DNA of 64,000 nucleotides from Neolewinella antarctica (lineage in GTDB: Bacteria > Bacteroidota > Bacteroidia > Chitinophagales > Saprospiraceae). Below the pieces are notes generated by a model. It worked only from the letters and a program-made list of their open reading frames with translations. It was not told the DNA's origin and did no database searches. Below are positions 1-7,153 of this stretch, one piece after another. Each line of letters opens with the position of its first letter. Position 1 is the stretch's first letter. The DNA lies in contig NZ_JAATJH010000006.1 in the NCBI RefSeq assembly GCF_011927835.1, forward strand, positions 3,583-67,582. Reading direction: 5' to 3'. Made by a program: the position numbers and the translations under genes.

Positions 1-89
1 ACCTGGTTGAAAGAGGTGGCGGCGAAGTCGTAGACACTGAGGAGTGAATCGACTTGCTCGGCGGACAGGAGGGAAAGAATGTTATTCAT
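1..89 (-). CDS. Small acidic hydrophobic peptide, copy A (cut by window edge)
   Basis: ATG at 87-89. The 29 codons visible begin MNNILSLLSAEQVDSLLSVY and continue DFAATSFNQ, identical to copy B as far as seen. The C-terminal part lies outside the window. Function unknown; see the array entry. Confidence 0.6.
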   Translation of the reverse strand, partial: MNNILSLLSAEQVDSLLSVYDFAATSFNQ

Positions 90-111
90 GGTTGTTTATT
101 TTGGGGATTAA

Positions 112-258
112 TTAAAGGACGACATCTTCAACAACGATGTAATCAAGCGCATCGGTGATGAAAAGGGCTACCTGGTTGAAAGAGGTGGCGGCGAAGTCGT
201 AGACACTGAGGAGTGAATCGACTTGCTCGGCGGACAGGAGGGAAAGAATGTTATTCAT
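112..258 (-). CDS. Small acidic hydrophobic peptide, copy B (48 aa)
   Basis: Reference copy. It starts MNNILSLLSAEQVDSLLSVY, continues through an FNQVALFITDALDY segment and ends IVVEDVVL. The peptide has seven Asp/Glu and no Lys, Arg, His, Cys, Trp, Gly or Pro, with most other residues aliphatic, Ser or Phe. There is no signal-peptide charge pattern and no recognisable domain. It probably forms one or two amphipathic helices (inference). The 22-nt spacer ahead of the start is A-rich (AAACAAACAACC-like), which suits Bacteroidota initiation. Confidence 0.6.
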   Translation of the reverse strand: MNNILSLLSAEQVDSLLSVYDFAATSFNQVALFITDALDYIVVEDVVL

Positions 259-280
259 GGTTGTTTGTTTGGGGGATTAA

Positions 281-427
281 TTAAAGGACGACATCTTCGA
301 CAACGATGTAATCAAGCGCATCGGTGATGAAAAGGGCTACCTGGTTGAAAGAGGTGGCGGCGAAGTCGTAAACGCTGAGGAGTGAATCGACTTGCTCGGC
401 GGACAGGAGGGAAAGAATGTTATTCAT
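281..427 (-). CDS. Small acidic hydrophobic peptide, copy C (48 aa)
   Basis: Protein identical to copy B; the nucleotide differences (for example GTT for GTC Val and AGC for AGT Ser around the VYD segment) are synonymous. It is separated from copy B by 22 nt. Confidence 0.6.
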   Translation of the reverse strand: MNNILSLLSAEQVDSLLSVYDFAATSFNQVALFITDALDYIVVEDVVL

Positions 428-449
428 GGTTATTTGTTTGGGGGATTAA

Positions 450-596
450 TTAAAGGACGACATCTTCGACAACGATGTAATCAAGCGCATCGGTGATGAA
501 AAGGGCTACTTGGTTGAAAGAAGTGGCGGCGAAGTCGTAGACGCTGAGGAGTGAATCGACTTGCTCGGCGGACAGGAGGGAAAAGATATTATTCAT
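450..596 (-). CDS. Small acidic hydrophobic peptide, copy D (48 aa)
   Basis: Same as copy B except Leu5 to Phe; other changes are synonymous. It shares the Phe5 variant with copy E, which suggests the two arose by a later duplication. Confidence 0.6.
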   Translation of the reverse strand: MNNIFSLLSAEQVDSLLSVYDFAATSFNQVALFITDALDYIVVEDVVL

Positions 597-620
597 GGTT
601 GTTTATTTTGGGGAGATTAA

Positions 621-767
621 TTAAAGGACGACATCTTCGACAACGATGTAATCAAGCGCATCGGTGATGAAAAGTGCTACTTGGTTGAAGGAGGTGGCGG
701 CGAAGTCGTAGACGCTGAGGAGTGAATCGACTTGCTCGGCGGACAGGAGGGAAAAGATATTATTCAT
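621..767 (-). CDS. Small acidic hydrophobic peptide, copy E (48 aa)
   Basis: Phe5 variant like copy D, otherwise identical in protein to copy B. The spacer on either side of this copy is 24 nt. Confidence 0.6.
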   Translation of the reverse strand: MNNIFSLLSAEQVDSLLSVYDFAATSFNQVALFITDALDYIVVEDVVL

Positions 768-791
768 GGTTGTTTATTTTAGGGAGATTAA

Positions 792-938
792 TTAAAGGAC
801 GACATCTTCGACAACGATGTAATCAAGCGCATCGGTTACGAAAAGGGCTACCTGGTTGAAGGAAGTAGCGGCGAAGTTGTAGACGCTGAGGAGTGAATCG
901 ACTTGCTCGGCGGACAGGAGGGAAATGATATTATTCAT
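792..938 (-). CDS. Small acidic hydrophobic peptide, copy F (48 aa)
   Basis: Variants Leu5 to Ile, Asp21 to Asn and Ile34 to Val relative to copy B. All are conservative, and the frame length is unchanged. Confidence 0.6.
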   Translation of the reverse strand: MNNIISLLSAEQVDSLLSVYNFAATSFNQVALFVTDALDYIVVEDVVL

Positions 939-958
939 GATTACTTTTTTTTGGGGGA

Positions 959-1105
959 TTAAAGGATGACGTCTTCGACGACGATGTAGTCAAGCGCATC
1001 GGTGATGAAAATTGCTACCTGGTTGAAGGAGGTGGCGGCGAAGTCGTAGACGCTGAGGAGTGAATCGACTTGCTCGGTGGATAGGAGGGAAAGGATATTA
1101 TTCAC
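959..1105 (-). CDS. Small acidic hydrophobic peptide, copy G (48 aa, GTG start)
   Basis: The start codon position carries GTG instead of ATG, so initiation is kept with an alternative codon. Variants are Ala10 to Thr, Leu32 to Ile and Val47 to Ile; the last two are shared with copy H. Confidence 0.55.
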   Translation of the reverse strand: MNNILSLLSTEQVDSLLSVYDFAATSFNQVAIFITDALDYIVVEDVIL

Positions 1106-1128
1106 GGTTGTTTATTTTGGGGAGTTAA

Positions 1129-1275
1129 TTAAAGGATGACGTCTTCGACGACGATGTAGTCAAGCGCATCGGTGATGAAAATTGCTACCTGGCTGAAGGA
1201 GGTGGCGGCGAAGTCGTAGACGCTGAGGAGTGAATCGACTTGCTCGGCGGACAGGAGGGAAAAGATATTGCTCAT
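1129..1275 (-). CDS. Small acidic hydrophobic peptide, copy H (48 aa, first in the array)
   Basis: Promoter-proximal copy. Variants are Asn2 to Ser, Leu5 to Phe, Asn28 to Ser, Leu32 to Ile and Val47 to Ile. Upstream of it (1276-1390, read leftwards) is a different sequence from the inter-copy spacers, so any array promoter should lie there, just after the phoH terminator. I see no exact TAnnTTTG box. Confidence 0.6.
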   Translation of the reverse strand: MSNIFSLLSAEQVDSLLSVYDFAATSFSQVAIFITDALDYIVVEDVIL

Positions 1276-1390
1276 ATTGGTTGCTTATTGTACCGTAAAG
1301 GTGGGGCCAGCACGGCCTGCTTCTCAAAACAGTATTAAAGTCGCTGTTACCCCATATAAGTGCCTTGATACAAAATATTATCTAATAAAC

Positions 1391-1428
1391 ACAAGAATGC
1401 CAGCTACTTACGTAGCTGGCATTCTTGT
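1391..1428 (-). terminator. Perfect 17-bp hairpin between phoH and the small-ORF array
   Basis: ACAAGAATGCCAGCTAC at 1391-1407 pairs perfectly with 1412-1428 around a 4-nt loop. On the minus strand the hairpin follows the phoH stop at 1491 and is followed by a T-rich stretch (1371-1390 complement), so it most likely terminates phoH and insulates the array. Confidence 0.7.
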
Positions 1429-1490
1429 ATATTGTGTCCCCGATTGTGGTGCTCGCACAGGCCTTTTAGCGGCAAAAAAAGTTAGATCGT

Positions 1491-2639
1491 CTAATTATCT
1501 GTCCTGGGTTCATCCCGTGAACGGCTTCGTGCTGGCGCGCCCAGCCGTTCAAAAGTACCGGATTCGCGCGTTCCATTCCCGTCGCGTCCCTGCGCATCAT
1601 CTTCGGCTTCGTAAGCCTTGATAATGGACTTAACCAAACGGTGCCGCACTACGTCATCCGCCGTAAGCTTAATGACGCCGATTCCCTTAATCTTGCCGAG
1701 GATGCTCACCGCCCGGCGTAAGCCCGACTGCTGATTGCGCGGCAAATCGACCTGACTCAGGTCTCCAGTAACGATGGCCTTGGCGGAGGGGCCCAGGCGG
1801 GTGAGGAACATCTTGAGTTGACTGGTGGTCGTATTCTGTGCTTCGTCCATGATTACGAAACAATTATCTAAAGTCCGACCACGCATGTAAGCGAGGGGGG
1901 CTATTTCAATAATGCGCTCCTCCCGAAATTTCGCCTGGCGGTCGGCCGGGATCATGTCGTCAAGGGCATCGTACAACGGACGAAGGTAGGGATCAATCTT
2001 GTCCTGAAGGTCACCGGGCAAGAAACCAAGGCTTTCCCCAGCTTCAACGGCCGGACGGGTAAGAATGATTTTTTTTACGGCTTTCGTCTTAAGGGCACGG
2101 ACGGCTAATGCTACGGCGGTATATGTTTTACCAGTACCGGCCGGGCCAACGGCGAAGACAATATCATTCTTACCGGCGGCTTCCACCAATCTAGCCTGAT
2201 TCGCCGTGCGGGCTTTGATGGGCTTACCACTGAGACCATATAATATGGTCTTGTTAGAGACACCGGGCCCAAGCTTGGTGACGAACGGATTTTCCCCGGC
2301 CAGAATATCTTCCACGGTCTGGGTCGTCAGTTCGCGGTTGTCCTGCAGGAGGCGCATCATGAGTTCGAGGTGGTGCTTTACCTTCTGGGAGTCCTCCTTA
2401 CTGCCTTTGATCTTAACGGTCGTCCCGCGCTGGGTGACCTTTACGTCCGGGAATCCTTCCCGGATAATATTCAACTTCTTATTGTTGCCGCCCAGCAGGG
2501 CCAGGGGGTCGACGCCGCTGATGGATACTTCGATTTCGCTCAAACGAAAGGGTTTTGGTCGCTCCCTGAACTGGGAATTGACGTGGGTTAGATGAACCGG
2601 AAAGTGGGCGCAAAAGTTGCGCATCGTTAAGGGCGCCAT
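1491..2639 (-). CDS. phoH: PhoH family protein (phosphate-starvation-inducible ATPase-like)
   Basis: 382 codons. An N-terminal region with a KH-like segment (roughly residues 40-100) precedes a PhoH ATPase domain with Walker A GPAGTGKT at about 165-172 and Walker B VIMDEAQN at about 262-269, followed by the conserved GDLSQVDLP sensor motif. The family is a cytoplasmic RNA-associated P-loop NTPase whose exact role is unsettled. The first 30 residues are unlike family members, so a start slightly downstream is possible. The last 30 residues are low complexity (Arg, Ser, Asp). It stands alone and is followed by a strong hairpin. Confidence 0.92.
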   Translation of the reverse strand: MAPLTMRNFCAHFPVHLTHVNSQFRERPKPFRLSEIEVSISGVDPLALLGGNNKKLNIIREGFPDVKVTQRGTTVKIKGSKEDSQKVKHHLELMMRLLQDNRELTTQTVEDILAGENPFVTKLGPGVSNKTILYGLSGKPIKARTANQARLVEAAGKNDIVFAVGPAGTGKTYTAVALAVRALKTKAVKKIILTRPAVEAGESLGFLPGDLQDKIDPYLRPLYDALDDMIPADRQAKFREERIIEIAPLAYMRGRTLDNCFVIMDEAQNTTTSQLKMFLTRLGPSAKAIVTGDLSQVDLPRNQQSGLRRAVSILGKIKGIGVIKLTADDVVRHRLVKSIIKAYEAEDDAQGRDGNGTRESGTFERLGAPARSRSRDEPRTDN

Positions 2640-2700
2640 AAAAAAGGCTACCGTGCTCTTCCCATCAGCTTAGCGGAGCTAAATAACCAGCCGAAAATTC

Positions 2701-2708
2701 TACCTTCG
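2701..2708 (+). promoter_or_regulatory. Candidate -7 box TACCTTCG
   Basis: Seven of eight positions match the Bacteroidota -7 consensus TAnnTTTG, 66 nt before the start of the SAM hydroxide adenosyltransferase gene. No clear -33 TTG partner was identified. Confidence 0.35.
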
Positions 2709-2773
2709 CCCTACTGATCCTAGCCGTAGCTTGTTGTTATAACGGGCTCTTAAGACCGACCGCAACCACCACC

Positions 2774-3556
2774 ATGGCACAATCTAGCCCCCCCATCGTC
2801 ACCCTCACCACTGATTTTGGCCAGGGAGATTTTCACCTGCCCCGCCTCAAAGCCCACCTGCTCGGGTCGGGTCGCGCGATTCAACTCGTCGACCTGACGC
2901 ACGATATTCCCCCTTACGACATCGTGCGCGCCTCCTTTATCTTTAAACGTGTTTGGCAACACTATCCGGCGGGAACGATCCACGTCGTGAGCGTCAACGA
3001 CTTCTACCAACCCAAGAGCCGGTTCCTGGCCATCCTGCACGAGCGCCAGTACTTCATTGGCCCGGATAACGGTATTTTCAGTCTCATCTTCGGTAAGTTG
3101 CCCGAAGAAACGTACGTCCTCGACGGACTCAAATCAAGCACGAGCCTGCCGGAGATCTACGCCCGCGCCGTGGCCCACGTTGCGGCCGACAAACCTTTCT
3201 ACGAAGTTGGTTTGCCCACCACCAAATTCACGGAGCGCCTCACTTTTCAACCCGTCATCGGCCCCGACTACATCCGTGGCACGGTTTCTTTCGTGGACCG
3301 CTACGACAACGTGACCACCAACGTTACCCGCGGCCGGTTCGAAGAAATCGGTCGGGGCCGCCCTTTTCAGCTACTCATCAAGCGTATGAAGCCACTCGAC
3401 CAACTCAGCGTGCGCTACCACGACGTCCCCCAGGGCGAGGCGCTGTGCCGCTTTAATTCGGACGGCTACCTCGAAGTCGCCATCAACATGGGCCGGGCGG
3501 CGTCGCTGTTGAGTATTCAGGAGGAAGATATGGTGCAGGTGGAATTTAGGGAGTGA
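2774..3556 (+). CDS. SAM hydroxide adenosyltransferase (DUF62 family)
   Basis: 260 aa. Family members hydrolyse S-adenosylmethionine to adenosine and methionine using an activated hydroxide; chlorinases and fluorinases are relatives. The family signature is visible: VTLTTDFG at about residues 9-16, DLTHDIPP near 41-48, SVNDFY and FIGPDNGIFS near 93-102, then a smaller C-terminal beta domain with IRGTVSFVDRYDNVTTNV. The length is typical. It is divergent from phoH across a 134-nt gap and has no operon partner. A halogenase role is unlikely, because these genes are common in Bacteroidota with hydrolase function. Confidence 0.9.
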   Translation: MAQSSPPIVTLTTDFGQGDFHLPRLKAHLLGSGRAIQLVDLTHDIPPYDIVRASFIFKRVWQHYPAGTIHVVSVNDFYQPKSRFLAILHERQYFIGPDNGIFSLIFGKLPEETYVLDGLKSSTSLPEIYARAVAHVAADKPFYEVGLPTTKFTERLTFQPVIGPDYIRGTVSFVDRYDNVTTNVTRGRFEEIGRGRPFQLLIKRMKPLDQLSVRYHDVPQGEALCRFNSDGYLEVAINMGRAASLLSIQEEDMVQVEFRE

Positions 3557-3672
3557 AGAAGAGTATAGAAGTAAGAATAGAGAGTAAAGATCGAGCGAGT
3601 TAGTATCCCTGCTACTTATTGTGTCTGACTTTGCTCTTAGATTTTGCTCGGGTGGATTGCTTATTTAAGCAG

Positions 3673-3689
3673 GGCGCGGTCGCGGGTGC
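3673..3689 (+). repeat. 17-nt GC motif copy (GGCGCGGTCGCGGGTGC)
   Basis: Exact copy in the gap between the SAM hydroxide adenosyltransferase and the DinB-like gene, flanked on the right by AAAGG. See the finding on the dispersed motif. Confidence 0.85.
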
Positions 3690-3741
3690 AAAGGTTTTTG
3701 GAGGAGGAGCCTACCGACAAACTACCATAACTACGCTCGTT

Positions 3742-4245
3742 CTACCTGCCGAATTTACTAGCGTTGAAGGCTTCAGACTGACCTTTGGCAATGGAAAGAG
3801 AAACCCAATTTTCTCCCTTGCACTGTTTCGCCAGGAGCACGATCTGCCCCACGTGGTAAGCGTAATGCGCCAGTTGACGGTTAATTGCCTCGTAAACGGT
3901 ATGGGCTTCGGCGCGGATGTAGACGGTCCGGTCGAGATCGGTCTCGTTCAGGCTAAGGAGGGCAGCTTCCAGCAGGTTCCAGGCGTTTTCCAGCGCCGCC
4001 CGGTCGGCGAAATCGTCAACAAACTCTTGGTCCCGATCTCGCCACGGCTTCTCTCCGTCGCTCGTTAGCAAGTCCGTCCAGCGGCTGTGCATGTTCCCCG
4101 CCAGGTGTTTGACAATTACGGCGATCGAGTTAGACCCCGCTGCGTCGTCGAAAAATAGCTCCTCCTCACCGAGCTGCTCCATCGCTCTTTCACCGAGCGA
4201 CCGGTAGAACGCGAACTGCTTACGGTAATTGGCCAGGAGGTTCAC
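3742..4245 (-). CDS. DinB-like / DUF1572 family protein
   Basis: About 167 aa from a GTG at 4243-4245. The frame is open back to an ATG at 4341, but the extra 32 residues look non-coding, whereas NLLANYRKQFAFYRSLGERA matches the usual N-terminal helix of the family. The fold is a four-helix bundle; the metal-binding His positions are plausible in VKHLAGNMHSRW (central) and LAHYAYHVGQIV (near the C-terminus). Family members resemble bacillithiol/mycothiol-dependent enzymes, but this subgroup has no known reaction. It is a single gene. Confidence 0.75.
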   Translation of the reverse strand: MNLLANYRKQFAFYRSLGERAMEQLGEEELFFDDAAGSNSIAVIVKHLAGNMHSRWTDLLTSDGEKPWRDRDQEFVDDFADRAALENAWNLLEAALLSLNETDLDRTVYIRAEAHTVYEAINRQLAHYAYHVGQIVLLAKQCKGENWVSLSIAKGQSEAFNASKFGR

Positions 4246-4431
4246 GGGGTGGAGTATTCGGTGGTTTAAAGAAGGGAATTCTACCCGTAGTTTAAGCGTG
4301 CCAAACGCCAGGACTCGAAACCGCCAGGAACAAATCCTCACGATGCATCAATAACATAATAGGTCACTACCAACCTCGCACAGAAACCTTAACCATACTC
4401 ATCAATACATCCCGAACTTCAAAACTGAGTA

Positions 4432-4455
4432 CCTACCGCCTACCGCCTACCACCT
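4432..4455 (+). repeat. CTACCGC-type short tandem repeat
   Basis: About three and a half units of CCTACCGC/CCTACCAC, 20 nt before a copy of the 17-nt GC motif. The same pairing of repeats occurs inside sprA (36374-36448). Confidence 0.7.
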
Positions 4456-4474
4456 GCTCTCCCTGAAAAACCCC

Positions 4475-4491
4475 GCACCCGCGACCGCGCC
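4475..4491 (-). repeat. 17-nt GC motif copy (GCACCCGCGACCGCGCC)
   Basis: Exact copy that ends 4 nt before the stop codon side of the esterase-like gene at 4496. It is preceded by AAAACCCC, a flank also seen at 42270. Confidence 0.85.
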
Positions 4492-4495
4492 AACT

Positions 4496-5200
4496 CTACT
4501 TAATGTGGCCCGCGTACCGTGGCAACATTTCCAACCAGAGGGGCCAGTCGTGCTCTACGTCCCCCAGCACGTCGAGCCAGTGCGGGATTTGCTTGGCCCG
4601 TAGAATTTCACTGAATTTCAGATTGTTATCCAGGCAAATATCCCAATTGCTTGTTCCGAGAATAATCTTCATGTCCCAGAGATAAGGATTATTCGCATTG
4701 GGTATGAAGTCTACCGGGTTGTTGAAGTAAACGTTGTCGTCGTAGTAACCGTGTAGGAAGGACTTGATGCTGAACGCCCCACTCAGGCAAATCAGGTGAC
4801 TGACCATTTCCGGGTGGCGAAAGGCGAAGTTGGCCGCGCTGAACCCACCGAAACTGATGCCGCAACAGGCGACGCGACCGGTGCCGGTGTTCCAGCGAAT
4901 TTGGGGGATGAACTCTTCAGCCAAAAACCGATCGTATTGCAGGTGTCGCTCCACTTTGTGCTTCGGGTGGATTTTCGCGTACCAGCTGTAGTTGTTGATG
5001 CTATCCGGGCAGAAAACCTGGAGAAACCCCCGCTCGACGAACCAGCGCAGGGTCTCGACCATGCCCCGATCCTTCGCCTCAGAGTAGCTGCCGAGGGTAG
5101 TGGGGAAAATGACGAGGGGATATCCCTTGGTGCCAAAGGTGAGCATCTTGACGTTGTGGCCAAGGTGGTGGCTGTAGAACTCAGTATAAGTTTCCTGCAT
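4496..5200 (-). CDS. Esterase family protein (alpha/beta-hydrolase)
   Basis: About 234 aa from the ATG at 5200 (MQETYTEFYSHHLGHNV). An upstream ATG at 5242 adds 14 poorly conserved residues. It belongs to the putative esterase group (PF00756-like): nucleophile elbow GISFGGFS with Ser near residue 116 and a C-terminal VEHDWPLW that supplies the His. Small esterases of this group act on carboxylic esters or acyl-carbohydrates; the substrate here is unknown. There is no signal peptide, so it is probably cytoplasmic. It is divergent from another hydrolase at 5357. Confidence 0.8.
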   Translation of the reverse strand: MQETYTEFYSHHLGHNVKMLTFGTKGYPLVIFPTTLGSYSEAKDRGMVETLRWFVERGFLQVFCPDSINNYSWYAKIHPKHKVERHLQYDRFLAEEFIPQIRWNTGTGRVACCGISFGGFSAANFAFRHPEMVSHLICLSGAFSIKSFLHGYYDDNVYFNNPVDFIPNANNPYLWDMKIILGTSNWDICLDNNLKFSEILRAKQIPHWLDVLGDVEHDWPLWLEMLPRYAGHIK

Positions 5201-5356
5201 CTGCTGGGGGTGGTTTGTACGCAAGGTAAGCAAGGCCGACAAAAATCTACCCCAACAATGCCGGCGGGCGACTTTTGCGGCCCGTAATTTGTTCCGGCAA
5301 AAAACTCAACTCCGTTAGGTACTAGCCGTTATAGTTTACTTTAACTACCTCCCCGA

Positions 5357-6184
5357 ATGGCTTTTTCTTACGTCCGGCAAATCTTTGGCAGCGTCCTTTC
5401 CCGGCGCCGCCAAGTCATCAAACGCTCCTTCCTCATGCCCGCGGGCGCGCTAGATCGGGACGTGATGATCGACGTGTACCGCCCGGCCGTGCCACCGTGG
5501 CGCCTGCTGTCGCTCGTGCTCTTTAACGATGGCCAGGACCTGAAGGAAATGGACCTCGAAAACAAATTACGCGGCGCGTACGAAGAGGACACGCTGGGCA
5601 ATACCCTGATCGTGGGCATTCACGCCGGCGACCGGATGCGGGAATACGGAACCGCCGGCCGGCCCGACTACCTCAACCGCGGTGACCAAGCCAAAGAATA
5701 CGAAACGTTCCTGCTTAAAGAACTCATTCCTTGGTTGGAAGACCGTTACAATATTTACCACAACCCCGGTAAGCGCGCCATTGCCGGCTTCAGCCTCGGC
5801 GGCCTTAACGCCTTCGACGTGGCCTGGCGCAACCCCTCCGAGTTCGGAAGCGCGGGTGCCTTCAGCGGTTCTTTCTGGTGGCGGAAAAAGGAGTTCGACG
5901 CCAACCATCCTGACGCGAACCTGATCGTCCACGATTACGTCCGCCGCGCGAAAAAAGCCCCACCCGTCAAATTCTGGTTCATGGCCGGCACGGAAGACGA
6001 ACGGGCAGACCGCAACAACAACGGCATCATCGACGCCATCGACGACACCCTGCAGTTAATGGCTGCCCTCACGGAGAAGGGTATGGCCGAAGGGACCGAT
6101 TTTGTGTATACCGAGGTAGACGGCGGCAAGCACGAACCGGAAACCTGGGGCAAGGTGGTGGTGGATTTCTTGCGGTGGGTTTAA
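5357..6184 (+). CDS. Esterase, enterochelin-esterase-like alpha/beta-hydrolase
   Basis: 275 aa. The nucleophile elbow is GFSLGG with Ser146; the His is likely in the C-terminal VDGGKHEPETW. An NNNGIIDAIDD loop near residues 220-230 looks like an EF-hand or dockerin-type calcium loop, unusual inside an esterase. No signal peptide is evident. It is divergently arranged with the esterase at 4496 across 156 nt, so the two may share control. Substrate not predictable. Confidence 0.8.
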   Translation: MAFSYVRQIFGSVLSRRRQVIKRSFLMPAGALDRDVMIDVYRPAVPPWRLLSLVLFNDGQDLKEMDLENKLRGAYEEDTLGNTLIVGIHAGDRMREYGTAGRPDYLNRGDQAKEYETFLLKELIPWLEDRYNIYHNPGKRAIAGFSLGGLNAFDVAWRNPSEFGSAGAFSGSFWWRKKEFDANHPDANLIVHDYVRRAKKAPPVKFWFMAGTEDERADRNNNGIIDAIDDTLQLMAALTEKGMAEGTDFVYTEVDGGKHEPETWGKVVVDFLRWV

Positions 6185-6302
6185 GCGCTGGAATGCGACA
6201 CTCGCTTGCAAAATATGGCTTTTCTAGCCACCAAGTCGTACCTTAAGAAACACTACTCAGCCCTAACTAACAGCTATCTATCTAACCAACAACATTCCAA
6301 AC

Positions 6303-6884
6303 ATGCTTAAGAAACTATTGCTCTCCATGGCCCTCATCGGGTCCGCCTTTACCTTATCCGCGCAAGATTTTGCCGAATTGGACAAGAGCCCACTCGACGC
6401 CGTCTACTACCCCGCCCGCGCCGCTTTTCGCTCGTTCGCTAAAACGGACAGCGCCGCCGTGGCTCTGGAGCCAAAAATTCGCGTCCTCTACAGTCGCCCC
6501 TACAAGAAAGACCGCGAGGTGTGGGGTGGTGACTTAGCTCCCTACGGTGATGCTTACCGATTAGGTGCCAACGAGACGGCCGAGATCCAGTTCCTCGTCC
6601 CCGTGAAGATCGGCGACCAAGTTCTCCCCGCCGGTCGTTATTCTTTCGGTGCCATCCCCACCGCCGACGAGTGGGAAGTGTTCTTCAGTCTCGACCTGGA
6701 CGGCTGGGGCGTATACGCCTACAAGCCAGAACACAACGTGGCTACCACCACCGTGCCCACGCAAACGATGGCTGATAGCATGGAGAATTTTTCCATCACG
6801 ATGTTCGAAGCGGACTCCGGCATGGTCCACCTGAAAATGGGCTGGGATAAGACTTTTGTGGAAGTGCCCATTGAGTTATTGTAA
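6303..6884 (+). CDS. DUF2911 secreted protein
   Basis: 193 aa with a Sec signal peptide (MLKKLLLSMALIGSAFTLSAQ, cleavage after the Ala-Gln region). The rest matches the DUF2911 family of Bacteroidota: KIRVLYSRPYKKDREVWGG, then GDAYRLGANETAEIQF and GRYSFGAIPTADEWEV. These are exported beta-rich proteins of unknown function. Single gene. Confidence 0.88.
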   Translation: MLKKLLLSMALIGSAFTLSAQDFAELDKSPLDAVYYPARAAFRSFAKTDSAAVALEPKIRVLYSRPYKKDREVWGGDLAPYGDAYRLGANETAEIQFLVPVKIGDQVLPAGRYSFGAIPTADEWEVFFSLDLDGWGVYAYKPEHNVATTTVPTQTMADSMENFSITMFEADSGMVHLKMGWDKTFVEVPIELL

Positions 6885-6956
6885 ACAGCCGTATTTAGCA
6901 TTCGGACCCACAGTCTCAAGCTACTTTAGCTAAGTTACTGCCAACGGCAATCATCT

Positions 6957-7007
6957 GATGCGTCTACTTTGAATCATCGCACAGCGGTGGTCTGAAGTAG
7001 ACGCATC
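6957..7007. repeat. Inverted repeat, 13-bp arms
   Basis: GATGCGTCTACTT at 6957-6969 is the exact complement of 6995-7007, with a 25-nt centre containing GCACAGCGG. It has no T tract, so it looks more like a REP-type palindrome than a terminator, although it sits after the DUF2911 gene. Confidence 0.6.
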
Positions 7008-7075
7008 TAGTTTGTAGCCGAAGTACCCGTTTAAATTCTCGCAGCTTTAGGTTAGTCATTTCCTATCGAATGCAT

Positions 7076-7112
7076 CTTTCGTGGATTAATGCGCAGCGTT
7101 GATCCGCGAAAG
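7076..7112. repeat. Inverted repeat, 11-bp arms
   Basis: CTTTCGTGGAT at 7076-7086 pairs with ATCCGCGAAAG at 7102-7112 (one G-T pair). The centre GCGCAGCG resembles the centre of the hairpin at 6957-7007, so both may belong to one family. It lies downstream of the minus-strand DUF6155-like gene. Confidence 0.55.
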
Positions 7113-7153
7113 TTTATCTTATGTGTAAATAGCGACAAAACACATTTGATCCC

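Larger units (their letters stand above)
1..1275 (-). repeat. Tandem array of at least 8 small-ORF units, period 167-171 bp
   Basis: The same roughly 170-bp unit is repeated head to tail and the array continues past the left edge. Each unit contains a complete 147-nt reading frame on the minus strand (ATG, or GTG once, to TAA) followed by a 20-24 nt A/T-rich spacer. Starts are at 89, 258, 427, 596, 767, 938, 1105 and 1275; stops are at 112, 281, 450, 621, 792, 959 and 1129. Unit length is not a multiple of three in most cases, so the copies are separate genes and not repeats within one protein. All reading frames keep exactly 49 codons while spacers vary, which points to selection on the peptide. 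First copy in transcription order is the one at 1275. Confidence 0.9.

Noticed and set aside
1-1275. CRISPR array or minisatellite
   Set aside because: The period (about 170 bp) and the content are wrong for CRISPR. Every unit holds an intact reading frame of identical length, which a non-coding minisatellite would not keep.
1268-1621. 117-codon plus-strand open frame
   Set aside because: It runs antisense over the end of phoH and across the terminator hairpin, with no codon bias or domain.
2774-3556. SAM-dependent chlorinase or fluorinase
   Set aside because: The family includes halogenases, but no halometabolite genes are nearby and the common Bacteroidota members are hydroxide adenosyltransferases.
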